NCBI RefSeq assembly: GCF_001705235.1
Contig: NZ_MCGV01000002.1
Span: forward strand, 62,001 to 126,000
Length of the DNA stretch: 64,000 nucleotides
Origin: Clostridium pasteurianum
GTDB lineage: Bacteria > Bacillota > Clostridia > Clostridiales > Clostridiaceae
Direction: 5' to 3'
Positions 8,116-16,440 of the stretch are shown piece by piece (within the stretch, counting starts at the first letter, position 1; each line of letters starts with the position of its first letter). A program made the translations under genes and the position numbers. Under the pieces are notes generated by a model. It was given only the letters and a program-made list of their open reading frames with translations, was not told the origin of the DNA and searched no databases.

Positions 8116-9348
8116 CTAATTTACATATGTACTCTTCGCCAAAACTGGTATTGCTACTGCTATAAGGATTGCACCCATAAAAGCTGGTGATGCATGACCA
8201 AGTGATACATAGATTTGACCTCCAATTATAGGACCGATTATTCTTGCTAAAGATTGAATAGACTGGCTACCTCCTTGAACCCTTCCTTGTTCACTAGAAT
8301 TTACAGACTTGGAGACCATTGCATTGAATGAAGTTCCAAATATTGAATCACCAAAACCAAATATAAACATTCCAGCAATAAAAACAGGGTAGAATAGGAA
8401 GAACGCTGATGCTGCAATAAAAATATATCCCATAATCTCTGAAATCATTCCAAGAATTGCTATCCTTTTATCACTAAGTTTTATCAAAAGTTTTGGTACT
8501 ATAAAACCTTGTGAAATAATGTCTTGCATGCCCATAATTGAAAACATAAGTCCGATTAATGCAGGCTTCCAACTGAAAGTGTCCATTGTAAATTGCGAGA
8601 AAACTGCTTGCAAAGATCCGTTTGGTATCCAAAGTAAGAATGCTGAAACAAGCAGTCTCTTTAAGTTTTTCATGGAAAGTATACTTGCAAGCTGTGTGAA
8701 TGGATTTAGTCTCATAAAAGTAATTTCTTTTAATCTATTATTTCTGTCAAGGCTTTCAGGCATAAAAAAGAATCCATAAACAACATTTAATAAAGTTATT
8801 ATTGCTCCAAAATACATGGGTACAGAATAACCGAACTTGGCAAGTAATCCGCCTAAAGTTGGACCAATGACGGTACCTACACCTACAGTAGCACTTATCC
8901 ACCCAAAATACTTGGTTCTCTCTTCACTAGGAATAATATCTGCAAAATATGCAAAGATAGTGCTTATATTTCCGCCAGTTATACCATCTATTATACGCCC
9001 AACGAACAGTACCCATAAAGCTCCTCCTATACCAAAAACTAAGTAACCTATGGCAGAGCCTAAAAAACATACTAAAAGAACTGGACGACGTCCATATTTG
9101 TCGCTCAAAGCTCCAAGTCCGGGAGCTGCAAAAAACACACAGGCGGCATAGACAGAGGTTAGTAGTGTAACAACTATAGCTTGATTTTTAGGATTACTGA
9201 TATACGGCCGAACTAAGAACGGGATGACAGGTGATATGATAGTGAAGCCTAATCCACAAAGAAATACAGATACAAGACCGAATGTTAAAGCATTTTTACT
9301 TAATGTTTGTTCCGTGTCATGTTTATTGTATGATTTAAATTTGAACAT
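8116..9348 (-). CDS. MFS drug-efflux-type transporter (DHA1/TetA-like)
   Basis: Proton-coupled multidrug/tetracycline-type exporter of the major facilitator superfamily with about 12 membrane segments in 410 residues. The DHA1 motif A is clear in the loop after TM2 (GALSDKYGRRPVLL), with the motif-B-like Arg in FVGRIIDGITGG and the antiporter motif C-like GPTLGGLLAKFG in TM5. It lies downstream of a MarR regulator on the same strand, with a 14-bp perfect palindrome in between, so it is probably repressed by that regulator and induced by a toxic compound. The actual drug cannot be read from sequence. Confidence 0.88.
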   Translation of the reverse strand: MFKFKSYNKHDTEQTLSKNALTFGLVSVFLCGLGFTIISPVIPFLVRPYISNPKNQAIVVTLLTSVYAACVFFAAPGLGALSDKYGRRPVLLVCFLGSAIGYLVFGIGGALWVLFVGRIIDGITGGNISTIFAYFADIIPSEERTKYFGWISATVGVGTVIGPTLGGLLAKFGYSVPMYFGAIITLLNVVYGFFFMPESLDRNNRLKEITFMRLNPFTQLASILSMKNLKRLLVSAFLLWIPNGSLQAVFSQFTMDTFSWKPALIGLMFSIMGMQDIISQGFIVPKLLIKLSDKRIAILGMISEIMGYIFIAASAFFLFYPVFIAGMFIFGFGDSIFGTSFNAMVSKSVNSSEQGRVQGGSQSIQSLARIIGPIIGGQIYVSLGHASPAFMGAILIAVAIPVLAKSTYVN

Positions 9349-9403
9349 TCAAATTCTCCTCTCAAAAGTTATCATTTTGTTTCCTTGGAAACATGTTTAT
9401 CAT

Positions 9404-9439
9404 ATCATTATTTTGTTTCTTAGTCAACAAAATAATGAT
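9404..9439. promoter_or_regulatory. MarR-type operator upstream of the MFS pump
   Basis: ATCATTATTTTGTT (9404-9417) and AACAAAATAATGAT (9426-9439) form a perfect 14-bp inverted repeat with an 8-base spacer. It sits about 55 bases upstream of the MFS start and shares the TTGTTTC...AACAA core with the palindrome upstream of the MarR gene. Confidence 0.75.
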
Positions 9440-9507
9440 AAAAAAATATAGCCTACTCTTAATAGAGCTAAGCTACATGTAGTTTCATTATTCAAATTTA
9501 TTTCAAC

Positions 9508-9975
9508 TTAATTAATACCTAGATCTCTTTTCTTTATTTCTTTATCCAAATGCTTAATATAGTTTTCCAAAAAATTAAGCATACTATCAAATTGATCTTC
9601 AGTCATCTCGTCAAATACGACTTTATCACGTTCTTGAAATTCTTTGTGCAATTCCTCATGGATTTTATAAATTTTTTTCCCTTGTTCAGTAAGTCTAAAA
9701 TAAATTTCTTTCTTATTATCTGGTTTCTGATAGCTTTCAATGACTCCACTTTTTATGAGCTTCTTGGTCATTTTACTTATGGCACCTCTAGTCATATAAA
9801 GGAGCTCTGCAAGTTGTGTCACGTTAGAATCTACATTTTTTCCAATGCATTCGATATAATGCACTTCAGAAGACTTAAACCCCTTAAGACTGTCTTCCAT
9901 CCTAAACTTATTAAGCCAAGCCATCTTATTAAATAATTCCCTTAAACTCATCATGATCTGTTCTTCTTTGTTCAT
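9508..9975 (-). CDS. MarR-family transcriptional regulator
   Basis: Winged-helix regulator of 155 residues. The core shows TQLAELLYMTRGAISKMTKKLIKSGVIESY (two segments of the helix-turn-helix) and a wing with DNKKEIYFRLTEQGKKIY. It precedes the MFS exporter on the same strand. Its own promoter region and the gap before the exporter each contain a long perfect palindrome with the same core, so it likely autorepresses and represses the pump. The ATG follows GGTT-type weak spacing with AGGAT upstream. Ligand unknown. Confidence 0.9.
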   Translation of the reverse strand: MNKEEQIMMSLRELFNKMAWLNKFRMEDSLKGFKSSEVHYIECIGKNVDSNVTQLAELLYMTRGAISKMTKKLIKSGVIESYQKPDNKKEIYFRLTEQGKKIYKIHEELHKEFQERDKVVFDEMTEDQFDSMLNFLENYIKHLDKEIKKRDLGIN

Positions 9976-10012
9976 AACCTATCCTCCCACTTGCTTATAT
10001 ATTAACAATATT

Positions 10013-10052
10013 ATATTAAACTATTGTTTCCATTTCAACAATAGTTTAATAT
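10013..10052. promoter_or_regulatory. MarR-type operator upstream of its own gene
   Basis: ATATTAAACTATTGTT (10013-10028) and AACAATAGTTTAATAT (10037-10052) form a perfect 16-bp inverted repeat with an 8-base spacer, just upstream of the MarR gene. Spacer length and the TTGTT/AACAA half-sites match the palindrome before the MFS gene. Confidence 0.75.
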
Positions 10053-10069
10053 AATTATTTCAGTAAGAA

Positions 10070-10146
10070 TAAGTCGGTGGCATACTACCACCTTCTCCTC
10101 ATCAAACCGTGCATGCGCTTCTCTCGCACACGGCTTTCCGATATTC
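10070..10146 (-). mobile_element. Short remnant resembling part of a group II intron
   Basis: Read on the minus strand, GAAAGCCGTGTGCGAGAG and a following GCATGCACGGTTTGATGAGG form the GC-rich stem-loop with the ACGGTTTGATGAGG tail that is typical of the RNA part flanking group II intron reverse-transcriptase genes, then GGTGG and CCACC. No reverse-transcriptase reading frame remains. About 75 bases survive in an otherwise AT-rich 300-base gap. Recognition is from memory of such introns and is tentative. Confidence 0.4.
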
Positions 10147-10360
10147 TTCTTTTTAACATAACCACTATAAAGCTCTAAATAAATATTAATATATTATTAA
10201 ATATTGGAGAATTTGTTATGAAAATGATCATTTAAATACGACAAAGCTGCAATAAATACCGTATAACCTAGCTTTTAAGCGTTTTTGAAATGAAAATATA
10301 TAATATGGTATACTTGATAAAATAAATTAGAACTTGGACAAGCATTTAAGGAGGAAATAG

Positions 10361-11578
10361 ATGAAAAAGAACATTTTATTAGGAGCTATACTAGTTGTTA
10401 TTATTCTAATATTTAGATCATATCCCTTTTTTAACACAGATATAATGCCTGTTTCACTGGAGACTAGAAACTTTGAATTAAATTCTGGACAGGGAAACAA
10501 TATTTCAAAATATATGCAATCAAAATCAGCTGAAGCAAAGGTAATAGACTTAATTCCCAATAAAAGTGGAAGTAACAAAGTAAGTAATAAAGTTAAAGTA
10601 AAAATAATAGCTGGTAAATATAAAGGTCAGATAGTAACAGTTAATAACTTAATTGATAATACAGATACAAATAAAAATGATATTGAGTATTACAATGTTA
10701 AAAAAAATGATGAGGTAATACTGCATTATGATATTAATAAGAATGGCAATATTACTGGTGCATATATAAATGATTTTATACGATATAAAAACCTTATAGT
10801 AATAGCCGGCATATTTATTATGTTACAAATACTGATTGGCGGCAAAAAAGGATTAATATCACTTTTCACTCTAATACTAACAATGACTCTTGTAATAACC
10901 ATTATAATGCCTTTAATTTTAAAAGGAAATAATCCAGTGCTGCCAACAATAATAATTTGCATTATAACCTTGGTGACGAACTTCGTACTGGTAAGTGGAT
11001 TCAATCAAAAAAGCTTAGGAGCTATTTGCGGCACGTCACTCGGAATGATACTTTCAGGAATACTATTTCATATTTCCGGAAGTGTATTAAGAGTTACTGG
11101 CATGAGTTATGAGGATAATCAAACCCTTTCAGAAGTACTAATGGGTAAAACCGTTGACATTAAGGGAATATTTTTTTGTTGTGTTATGCTGGGTGTTTTA
11201 GGAGCAATTATGGATATCGGAATAACAATATCGTCTACCATGTATGAAATAAAAAAGGGTAATCCCAATATTTCTGAGAAAGAATTGATTAAATCTGGTA
11301 TGAATGTTGGTAAAGATATAATGGGAACTATGTCTAATACTCTTATACTTGCATATTGGGGAAGTGCAATGATAATGCTAATAATTTTTGCTTCAGATGG
11401 TATGTCTTTTATAGAAATCATAAATCAAGATATAGTATCAAGCGAAATTTTAAAAGCCTTAATTGGTGGTATTGGCATTGTACTTACTATACCAATTACT
11501 GTGTTTATAACTGCTAAGCTCAATAAGGTTTCAAACTGTTTTATAAGAAAATTTTTGCCTAAAAGCTGTAAATCCTAG
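10361..11578 (+). CDS. YibE/F-family multispanning membrane protein
   Basis: Membrane protein of 405 residues matching the YibE/F family of unknown function. An N-terminal membrane helix (about residues 4-20) precedes an extracytoplasmic domain of roughly 120 residues, which contains the KVKIIAGKYKGQIVTVNN element typical of the family. Seven or so further membrane segments follow, with the conserved GVLGAIMDIGITISSTMYEI region and MGTMSNTLILAYWGSAM. It has an AAGGAGG ribosome site and seems monocistronic. A transport role is often assumed for the family but nothing here proves it. Confidence 0.85.
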   Translation: MKKNILLGAILVVIILIFRSYPFFNTDIMPVSLETRNFELNSGQGNNISKYMQSKSAEAKVIDLIPNKSGSNKVSNKVKVKIIAGKYKGQIVTVNNLIDNTDTNKNDIEYYNVKKNDEVILHYDINKNGNITGAYINDFIRYKNLIVIAGIFIMLQILIGGKKGLISLFTLILTMTLVITIIMPLILKGNNPVLPTIIICIITLVTNFVLVSGFNQKSLGAICGTSLGMILSGILFHISGSVLRVTGMSYEDNQTLSEVLMGKTVDIKGIFFCCVMLGVLGAIMDIGITISSTMYEIKKGNPNISEKELIKSGMNVGKDIMGTMSNTLILAYWGSAMIMLIIFASDGMSFIEIINQDIVSSEILKALIGGIGIVLTIPITVFITAKLNKVSNCFIRKFLPKSCKS

Positions 11579-11599
11579 TTTAAGAAGCCTATTCTAAAG

Positions 11600-11659
11600 T
11601 TTGTGTAAACCTCAGAATCGGTGTAAGATACAATTACTCAGTTTGAAGGTTTGCACAGA
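11600..11659 (-). repeat. 60-bp hairpin repeat, copy 1
   Basis: Imperfect hairpin between two convergent genes. Its reverse complement matches the hairpins at 17809-17869 and 20240-20297 (shared words ACTGAGTAATTGTAT and CATCAGTTT-type arms). Possibly a bidirectional terminator that has spread as a small repeat. Confidence 0.6.
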
Positions 11660-11683
11660 ACTTGAAGCAAACTCGCCTACATC

Positions 11684-12406
11684 CTACATAGACACTATTT
11701 GTTTATAATTATTAGTCCTACAAATTTTTTGGCTTCGGAGCATTAAGTTCAAATTACTAACTTTCCAGCTGTGATATTTAATTCTTTTATGCCTATTATA
11801 TACATAATTGAATATATCTCCTGAATATATTTTGAAATCAAGTGAATTACATTGAGCTATTAAATCTAAATCTTCGCCACTATTTAACCTGTTAAATTTG
11901 ACCTTGTCAAAAATATACTTTTTCATCACTAGCGTTGCTCCAGCTACAGCTTTACTATAACAGCTGTCATTCCCACCGCACCAAAGATTCAGAGATTCAT
12001 TTTCTTCAAAATATATAAAATGTGATGCTTTGCCAACGATATCAGCACTTGTATAATTGAAAATATTCATTAAATCTCCAATATAGTTTTCTCCATAATA
12101 ATCATCATCATCCATTTTTGAAATGTAATCATAATTTGAATTTTCTATTCCAAAATTCATGCTTTCCCCCAAAGATATATCTTCATTTAACTTATATATT
12201 TTAATATTGGGTAAAATAGAAAAATAGCTTTTGTATTCTTTTATATTCAATTTATTAGAATTTAAAATAATTATAAATTCCACTTCAGGATACTTGCATC
12301 TAACGAAATTCTCTTTAATATTTTTTTTAAATTTTGCCTTGTTAGTAACAGTTATTATAGTTACTCCCGGTTTATATGCAGATGAAAACTTTTTTCTGAT
12401 TTTCAT
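11684..12406 (-). CDS. Family 2 glycosyltransferase; true start probably upstream across an A11 tract
   Basis: GT-A-fold glycosyltransferase of 240 residues. It has the N-terminal sugar-nucleotide strand (VTIITVTN), the metal-binding acidic motif in ISKMDDDDYYGENY (about residues 96-109), and a GEDLDL segment near the acceptor site. It is a paralog of the gene just upstream. ATG 12406 has no ribosome site. A better start, ATG 12455 after GGAGAA, reads MNNNLNEVYLKKK and then meets an 11-A tract (12416-12426) that leaves it in the wrong frame; losing one A would fuse it to this protein. The enzyme may therefore be switched by slippage, or need a frameshift. Spore or surface glycosylation is a guess from similar Firmicutes proteins. 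Confidence 0.8.
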   Translation of the reverse strand: MKIRKKFSSAYKPGVTIITVTNKAKFKKNIKENFVRCKYPEVEFIIILNSNKLNIKEYKSYFSILPNIKIYKLNEDISLGESMNFGIENSNYDYISKMDDDDYYGENYIGDLMNIFNYTSADIVGKASHFIYFEENESLNLWCGGNDSCYSKAVAGATLVMKKYIFDKVKFNRLNSGEDLDLIAQCNSLDFKIYSGDIFNYVYNRHKRIKYHSWKVSNLNLMLRSQKICRTNNYKQIVSM

Positions 12407-12470
12407 GATTTCTAATTTTTTTTTTTAAGTATACTTCATTTAAATTGTTATTCATTTTTATTCTCCTTAT

Positions 12471-13274
12471 TTATAGTACATCTATCATTTCCTTATAATT
12501 AATTCTCTTAGTTAAAAAAACATAACCTTGTTTTAAAATATCTTTATTAACTTTCCAGGTATTATTGCCCATATCTTTATGCCTTATATACAAATAATTA
12601 AATGGATCTGTTGCATATATTTTAATTCCATCAAAATAACATTTAGTCAAAAAACTAGTATCTTCTGCAACATTCAAATGTTCAAATTTACATTTTTTAA
12701 ATACCGATTTCTTTATCAGTAATGTGCCACCAGCTAAACCTCGTACATATCTATGAACAAAAGTAGGATTATTTATATAAATGCTGGAGTCATCTTCAAA
12801 GCATATAAAATAAGCTGCCTTCCCTACTATAGCTGCTCTTGTATAATTAAAAGCATTCATTTGATCAGTTAAATAATTAGGACCATAATAATCATCATCA
12901 TCCATTTTTGCAATATAATCATATTGGGCCACAGAAACACCAAAGTTCAAACATTCTCCTAATGTAGTATTTTCTTTTAATTTAAATATTCTTACATTAT
13001 CATATTTATCTGTTAATTCTCCACATTCTTTCGCCTTAATATTATCTTTGTTTATAATTATTATTAATTCTTTATTGGGATAATTTAAATTCATATAGTT
13101 TTTAGCAATATTGGATATATAATTTCTTTTATTCGTTGGTACTATTATTGAAACATTAGGTTTTTTTAAATTCTTAAATTTATTTCTTAAATTCAGGACA
13201 TATGATTTTTCCCGTGAGATATTCAAATTAATCCCTTCTATTTGAATTGCTCTTTTATTATAATATGAATCCAC
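12471..13274 (-). CDS. Family 2 glycosyltransferase
   Basis: GT-A-type glycosyltransferase of 267 residues, paralogous to the gene just downstream. After a 35-residue lead it shows VSIIVPTNKRN, the acidic metal motif in IAKMDDDDYYGPNYL, AGGTLLIKKSVF, and VAEDTSFLTKCYFDG as the likely catalytic-base region. The only in-frame start candidate is GTG 13274, preceded by a stop codon a few codons upstream and without a clear ribosome site, so the start is uncertain. Together the two genes probably form an operon that modifies a surface, spore or peptide substrate; the acceptor is unknown. Confidence 0.82.
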   Translation of the reverse strand: MDSYYNKRAIQIEGINLNISREKSYVLNLRNKFKNLKKPNVSIIVPTNKRNYISNIAKNYMNLNYPNKELIIIINKDNIKAKECGELTDKYDNVRIFKLKENTTLGECLNFGVSVAQYDYIAKMDDDDYYGPNYLTDQMNAFNYTRAAIVGKAAYFICFEDDSSIYINNPTFVHRYVRGLAGGTLLIKKSVFKKCKFEHLNVAEDTSFLTKCYFDGIKIYATDPFNYLYIRHKDMGNNTWKVNKDILKQGYVFLTKRINYKEMIDVL

Positions 13275-13324
13275 ACAATTTCATGATACATTGATAAGCT
13301 ATTGTTAATATTTAATTCATTAGT

Positions 13325-14713
13325 TTATTTTTGTGGCAAGTTAATGATAAACGTAGTACCAACCCCTAAAGAGCTTGTGACTTTAATAGTACCGTTATGA
13401 GCTTCAACAATATTTTTTACAATAGTTAGCCCTATGCCAGTACCACCAGTATCTTTATTACGGGACTCATCGCTCCTATAAAAACGTTCAAAGATAAAAG
13501 GTAAGTCTTTATCTGAAATTCCAATTCCATTATCTTTAATTTCTATAATGATGGTATCCTTTAAAGAGCTTAGGGTTACTAAAACTTCACCACTCTTTTT
13601 AGAATACTTAAGAGCATTTGTTAATAGGTTATAGATTACCTGCTTAAATTTATCTTTATCCATTAGTATTTCTAAGTTAGGAGTTAATTTTGAATATATC
13701 TTTAAACCTGAAGTTTGGTATATGGGCTTAAAGGAAGCTATAATTTTTTCTAGTTCTACAGATAAATTAAATTTTGATTTGTTTAAAACTGAAGTTGTCT
13801 GCTCTAATTTTGCTATGTCATTAAGTCCATTTACCAGTTTTATCAGTCTCTCAATTTCATCATAAAAACCTGTAAGTACTTCCTCTGTTGGTTCCCAGAC
13901 TTTATCCAATAAGGCTTCTATGTGCGACTTTAAATTTGTTAAAGGTGTTCTAAGTTCATGAGCCATATCAGAGGTTAGACGCTTCCTTAAAAGTTCTTGC
14001 TTTTTTAAGGTTTCTGCTAAATAATTTATAGATGTAGATAAATCGTCTATTTCTTTTGTTTTAGATATGACAAGAGACCTTGCTTCTAAATTTCCAGTTC
14101 TCATTTTATTAGCTATATTAGTTATTTGAATTAAAGGCAAAGATATTTGTCTTGAAAGAAAGATACTTATTATTAGTCCAAAAATTAACGCTATAAAAAT
14201 GGATAAAAAGAAAGACCGATTGAGTGTCCTTATAAAAGTTTGTGCAGAGCTATTAAAGTAAGATGAATTATAATATCCAAGGGTTATTGTACCAAGCTTT
14301 TTATTATTCTTTTTTAATGGATACTTATCCTCAGTGTATTCCCCAGCATTGATTGAAGCACCGTTCATCATTGGTCCCATCATAGAATGCATCATTGATT
14401 TTGACATAGGCTTTAAATTATTAGATGTAAATATAGTTGCTCCACTAATATCTTTAACCTCAATATATAGCTTTTCAGCTGAAGAATACCTTAATATCTC
14501 GTCCTTATTAGCTGCCGAAAAGCCAGTTTGCTCACTATATAAACTATTTATCCTTGCGGTAATTTTAGCTTCCACAGTTTTATGTTCACTAATTAAATAT
14601 GTATTAAATTTTTTGCCAATCATATAATTTGAAATTAAACTTGCTGCTATAATGGATATAATTGCAGTAAGTAAAAAGGCTAAGGATAATTTTTTCGTTA
14701 AAGATATTTTCAT
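13325..14713 (-). CDS. Sensor histidine kinase
   Basis: Membrane sensor kinase of 462 residues. Two membrane helices (about 9-30 and 165-190) bracket an extracytoplasmic sensing region of about 135 residues that contains a Met-rich stretch (MSKSMMHSMMGPMM), unusual and suggestive of metal or redox sensing. A HAMP domain follows, then the phospho-acceptor His in SDMAHELRTPL, the N-box in NLLTNALKYS, and G-boxes DNGIGISDKD and GGTGIGLTIV. It lies 21 bases after the response regulator on the same strand. The Met-rich patch makes copper or silver a reasonable but unproven signal. Confidence 0.93.
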   Translation of the reverse strand: MKISLTKKLSLAFLLTAIISIIAASLISNYMIGKKFNTYLISEHKTVEAKITARINSLYSEQTGFSAANKDEILRYSSAEKLYIEVKDISGATIFTSNNLKPMSKSMMHSMMGPMMNGASINAGEYTEDKYPLKKNNKKLGTITLGYYNSSYFNSSAQTFIRTLNRSFFLSIFIALIFGLIISIFLSRQISLPLIQITNIANKMRTGNLEARSLVISKTKEIDDLSTSINYLAETLKKQELLRKRLTSDMAHELRTPLTNLKSHIEALLDKVWEPTEEVLTGFYDEIERLIKLVNGLNDIAKLEQTTSVLNKSKFNLSVELEKIIASFKPIYQTSGLKIYSKLTPNLEILMDKDKFKQVIYNLLTNALKYSKKSGEVLVTLSSLKDTIIIEIKDNGIGISDKDLPFIFERFYRSDESRNKDTGGTGIGLTIVKNIVEAHNGTIKVTSSLGVGTTFIINLPQK

Positions 14714-14734
14714 TTATAAATCACCTCAAATTGT

Positions 14735-15430
14735 TCAGCTATTAAATTTATATCCAATCCCATATATGGACACAATGTACCTGGGGTTTTTAGGATCATC
14801 CTCTATTTTACGCCTAATGTTTTTTATGTGGGTATCAATGGTTCTATCAAAACCGTCATAATCAATTCCAAAAGCTTTGTTAACCAATTGATCTCTTGAA
14901 AAAACCTGACCAGGATTACTTAAAAGAGCCATTAAAATTTTAAATTCATTAGAAGTTAAATTAACGTTCTTTCCCTGCTTTTTTACAATAAGCTTTTCAA
15001 TATCTATTTCCAGATCACCATTATTTATAATAAGCAATTCTGCAAGGGGCTTATTATTCCTATAAGTTCGCCTAATAAGTGCTTTAACTCTGCTCACTAG
15101 CTCTCTGTTGCTAAAAGGTTTTGTTACATAATCATCAGCACCAATGGTAAGACCTTCTATTTTGTCATCTTCTTCGATTTTAGCTGTAAGCATAATAATC
15201 GGCACTGATGAAGCAGCTCTAATTCTAGTGCAGACTTCTTCACCTGAAACTTTAGGAAGCATTAAATCTAGTATGATTAAATGAACAGATTCCTTATTAA
15301 ATATGTTTAAAGCTTCTTCTCCATCTTTAGCCGTTAAAACCTCAAAACCTTCTTTTATTAAATAGGCTTCAATTACCTTCAGTATTTTTTCTTCATCATC
15401 TACTACTAAAATTTTAAGTTTATTATCCAT
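14735..15430 (-). CDS. OmpR-family response regulator
   Basis: Response regulator of 231 residues. The receiver has the acidic pair in VVDDEEK, the phospho-acceptor Asp in IILDLMLPKVSG, the switch Thr in MLTAK and the Lys in VTKPF. A winged-helix DNA-binding domain follows, ending GFDRTIDTHIKNIRRKIE and YGIGYKF. ATG 15430, eight bases after GGAG, is preferred over the upstream GTG. It forms an operon with the kinase after it, and probably with the SHOCT-domain gene before it. Confidence 0.94.
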   Translation of the reverse strand: MDNKLKILVVDDEEKILKVIEAYLIKEGFEVLTAKDGEEALNIFNKESVHLIILDLMLPKVSGEEVCTRIRAASSVPIIMLTAKIEEDDKIEGLTIGADDYVTKPFSNRELVSRVKALIRRTYRNNKPLAELLIINNGDLEIDIEKLIVKKQGKNVNLTSNEFKILMALLSNPGQVFSRDQLVNKAFGIDYDGFDRTIDTHIKNIRRKIEDDPKNPRYIVSIYGIGYKFNS

Positions 15431-15510
15431 GGCAATCACTCCAGTAATATTAATTAATATATAGTATAAGGGTTACGAGCTTAACTATTCAAGTTTTAAG
15501 CATAAGAAAA

Positions 15511-15551
15511 TTGCGGCGTAACTTTTATTAATTTTACAAGCTGCGCCGCAT
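15511..15551 (-). terminator. GC-rich hairpin between SHOCT gene and response regulator
   Basis: TGCGGCG (15512-15518) pairs with CGCCGCA (15544-15550) around an AT-rich loop. On the minus strand it is followed by AATTTTCTT rather than a clean T-run, so it may be a partial terminator that lowers expression of the two-component genes relative to the gene before them. Confidence 0.45.
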
Positions 15552-15568
15552 ATTATAATGACCATATG

Positions 15569-15838
15569 TTATTTTTTAAGCATAGTCTTTACTTTAGTAT
15601 ATTCTTCTTCACTAATTTCACCTTTTGCAAATCTTTCATCTAGTATATTTAGTGCCGAATTATCATGTTTTGGAGCATTAGGCATCGTATTTTGTCTTGT
15701 CATTCTTAAAATCATAAAAACTATTACTAAAAGTATTAATGCGCCAAAACCCATCATAAAAAACATTCCTCCTCCATCCCCATGGTATCTAGTAAACTGT
15801 CCATAATTGCAACTGCTAAGAAATCCCTGATATAACAT
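15569..15838 (-). CDS. Small membrane protein with C-terminal SHOCT domain
   Basis: Protein of 89 residues. A single membrane helix (about 25-45, FMMGFGALILLVIVFMIL) is followed by a linker and a C-terminal SHOCT motif (LNILDERFAKGEISEEEYTKVKTML, given here only in part as LDERFAKGEISEEEY). SHOCT domains are short oligomerisation modules often found near metal- or stress-response genes. ATG 15838 after AAAGGTG is preferred over an upstream GTG. It is probably the first gene of the two-component operon and may act in the same response. Confidence 0.8.
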   Translation of the reverse strand: MLYQGFLSSCNYGQFTRYHGDGGGMFFMMGFGALILLVIVFMILRMTRQNTMPNAPKHDNSALNILDERFAKGEISEEEYTKVKTMLKK

Positions 15839-15939
15839 ATTAATCACCTTTCTTTGTAAAACTTTTTTATGAGTTAATTATATATTGTAATTGTGGAGGA
15901 AAAATGAAGATAATATTCATTGACTATGTATTAAAATAT

Positions 15940-15956
15940 AGTTGCATATTGCAACT
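15940..15956. promoter_or_regulatory. Palindromic operator between SHOCT and MarR/ArsM operon
   Basis: AGTTGCA (15940-15946) and TGCAACT (15950-15956) form a perfect palindrome with a 3-base centre, about 35 bases upstream of the MarR ATG. A second palindrome TACAATTGTA lies near 15966. Autorepression by the MarR protein is the simplest reading. Confidence 0.6.
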
Positions 15957-15988
15957 GTTTCATAGTACAATTGTATTGAGGTGTTTTT

Positions 15989-16429
15989 ATGGAAAATAAG
16001 AAAAGTGATTGCTTACGTGAACTAATTAGAATATTAGTAAGAGATCTTGGTCTTTTAGAAAAATCTGATTCAAGCTGCCAGGGAGTTACTATATCCCAGT
16101 GTCATGCTATTGTAGAAATTGGCAGAGCAAAAGAAATTTCCTTAAATGAACTTGCGGGGATTTTGGAATTAGATAAAAGTACAATGAGCAGAACTATAAA
16201 TAAATTAGTGGGAGATAGTTTAGTACTTAGAGAAACCCACCCAGAAGATAGACGTTATATTGTTATAAAGCTTACTGAAAAGGGGATGAAGGTATTTAAA
16301 ACTATAGAAGAAAATATGAGTACATACTATAAAAATATATTTATAGCCATTCCAGAAAATAAAAGAGAACAAATACTTGACAGTTTAAAAGTACTTATTG
16401 ACGTTATACATGAAAATAAATGTTGTTAG
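15989..16429 (+). CDS. Cys-rich MarR-family regulator, possible arsenical sensor
   Basis: Winged-helix MarR regulator of 146 residues with LNELAGILELDKSTMSRTINKL split across the recognition region and the wing in HPEDRRYIVIKLTEKG. Unusually for MarR it has Cys8, Cys30, Cys38 and a terminal Cys145-Cys146 pair, a thiol set that could bind trivalent arsenic. Its stop codon overlaps the ribosome site of the arsenite methyltransferase gene, so the two are co-transcribed with the acetyltransferase gene. A perfect palindrome lies in its promoter. The arsenical-sensing role is inferred from context and cysteines. Confidence 0.85.
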   Translation: MENKKSDCLRELIRILVRDLGLLEKSDSSCQGVTISQCHAIVEIGRAKEISLNELAGILELDKSTMSRTINKLVGDSLVLRETHPEDRRYIVIKLTEKGMKVFKTIEENMSTYYKNIFIAIPENKREQILDSLKVLIDVIHENKCC

Positions 16430-16440
16430 GAGATGATCAC

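Noticed and set aside
15904-15999. Leader peptide before the MarR/ArsM operon
   Set aside because: A frame with GGAGG starts at 15904 and overlaps the MarR start, but it spans the likely promoter and operator (15920-15956), so it would not be transcribed from that promoter.
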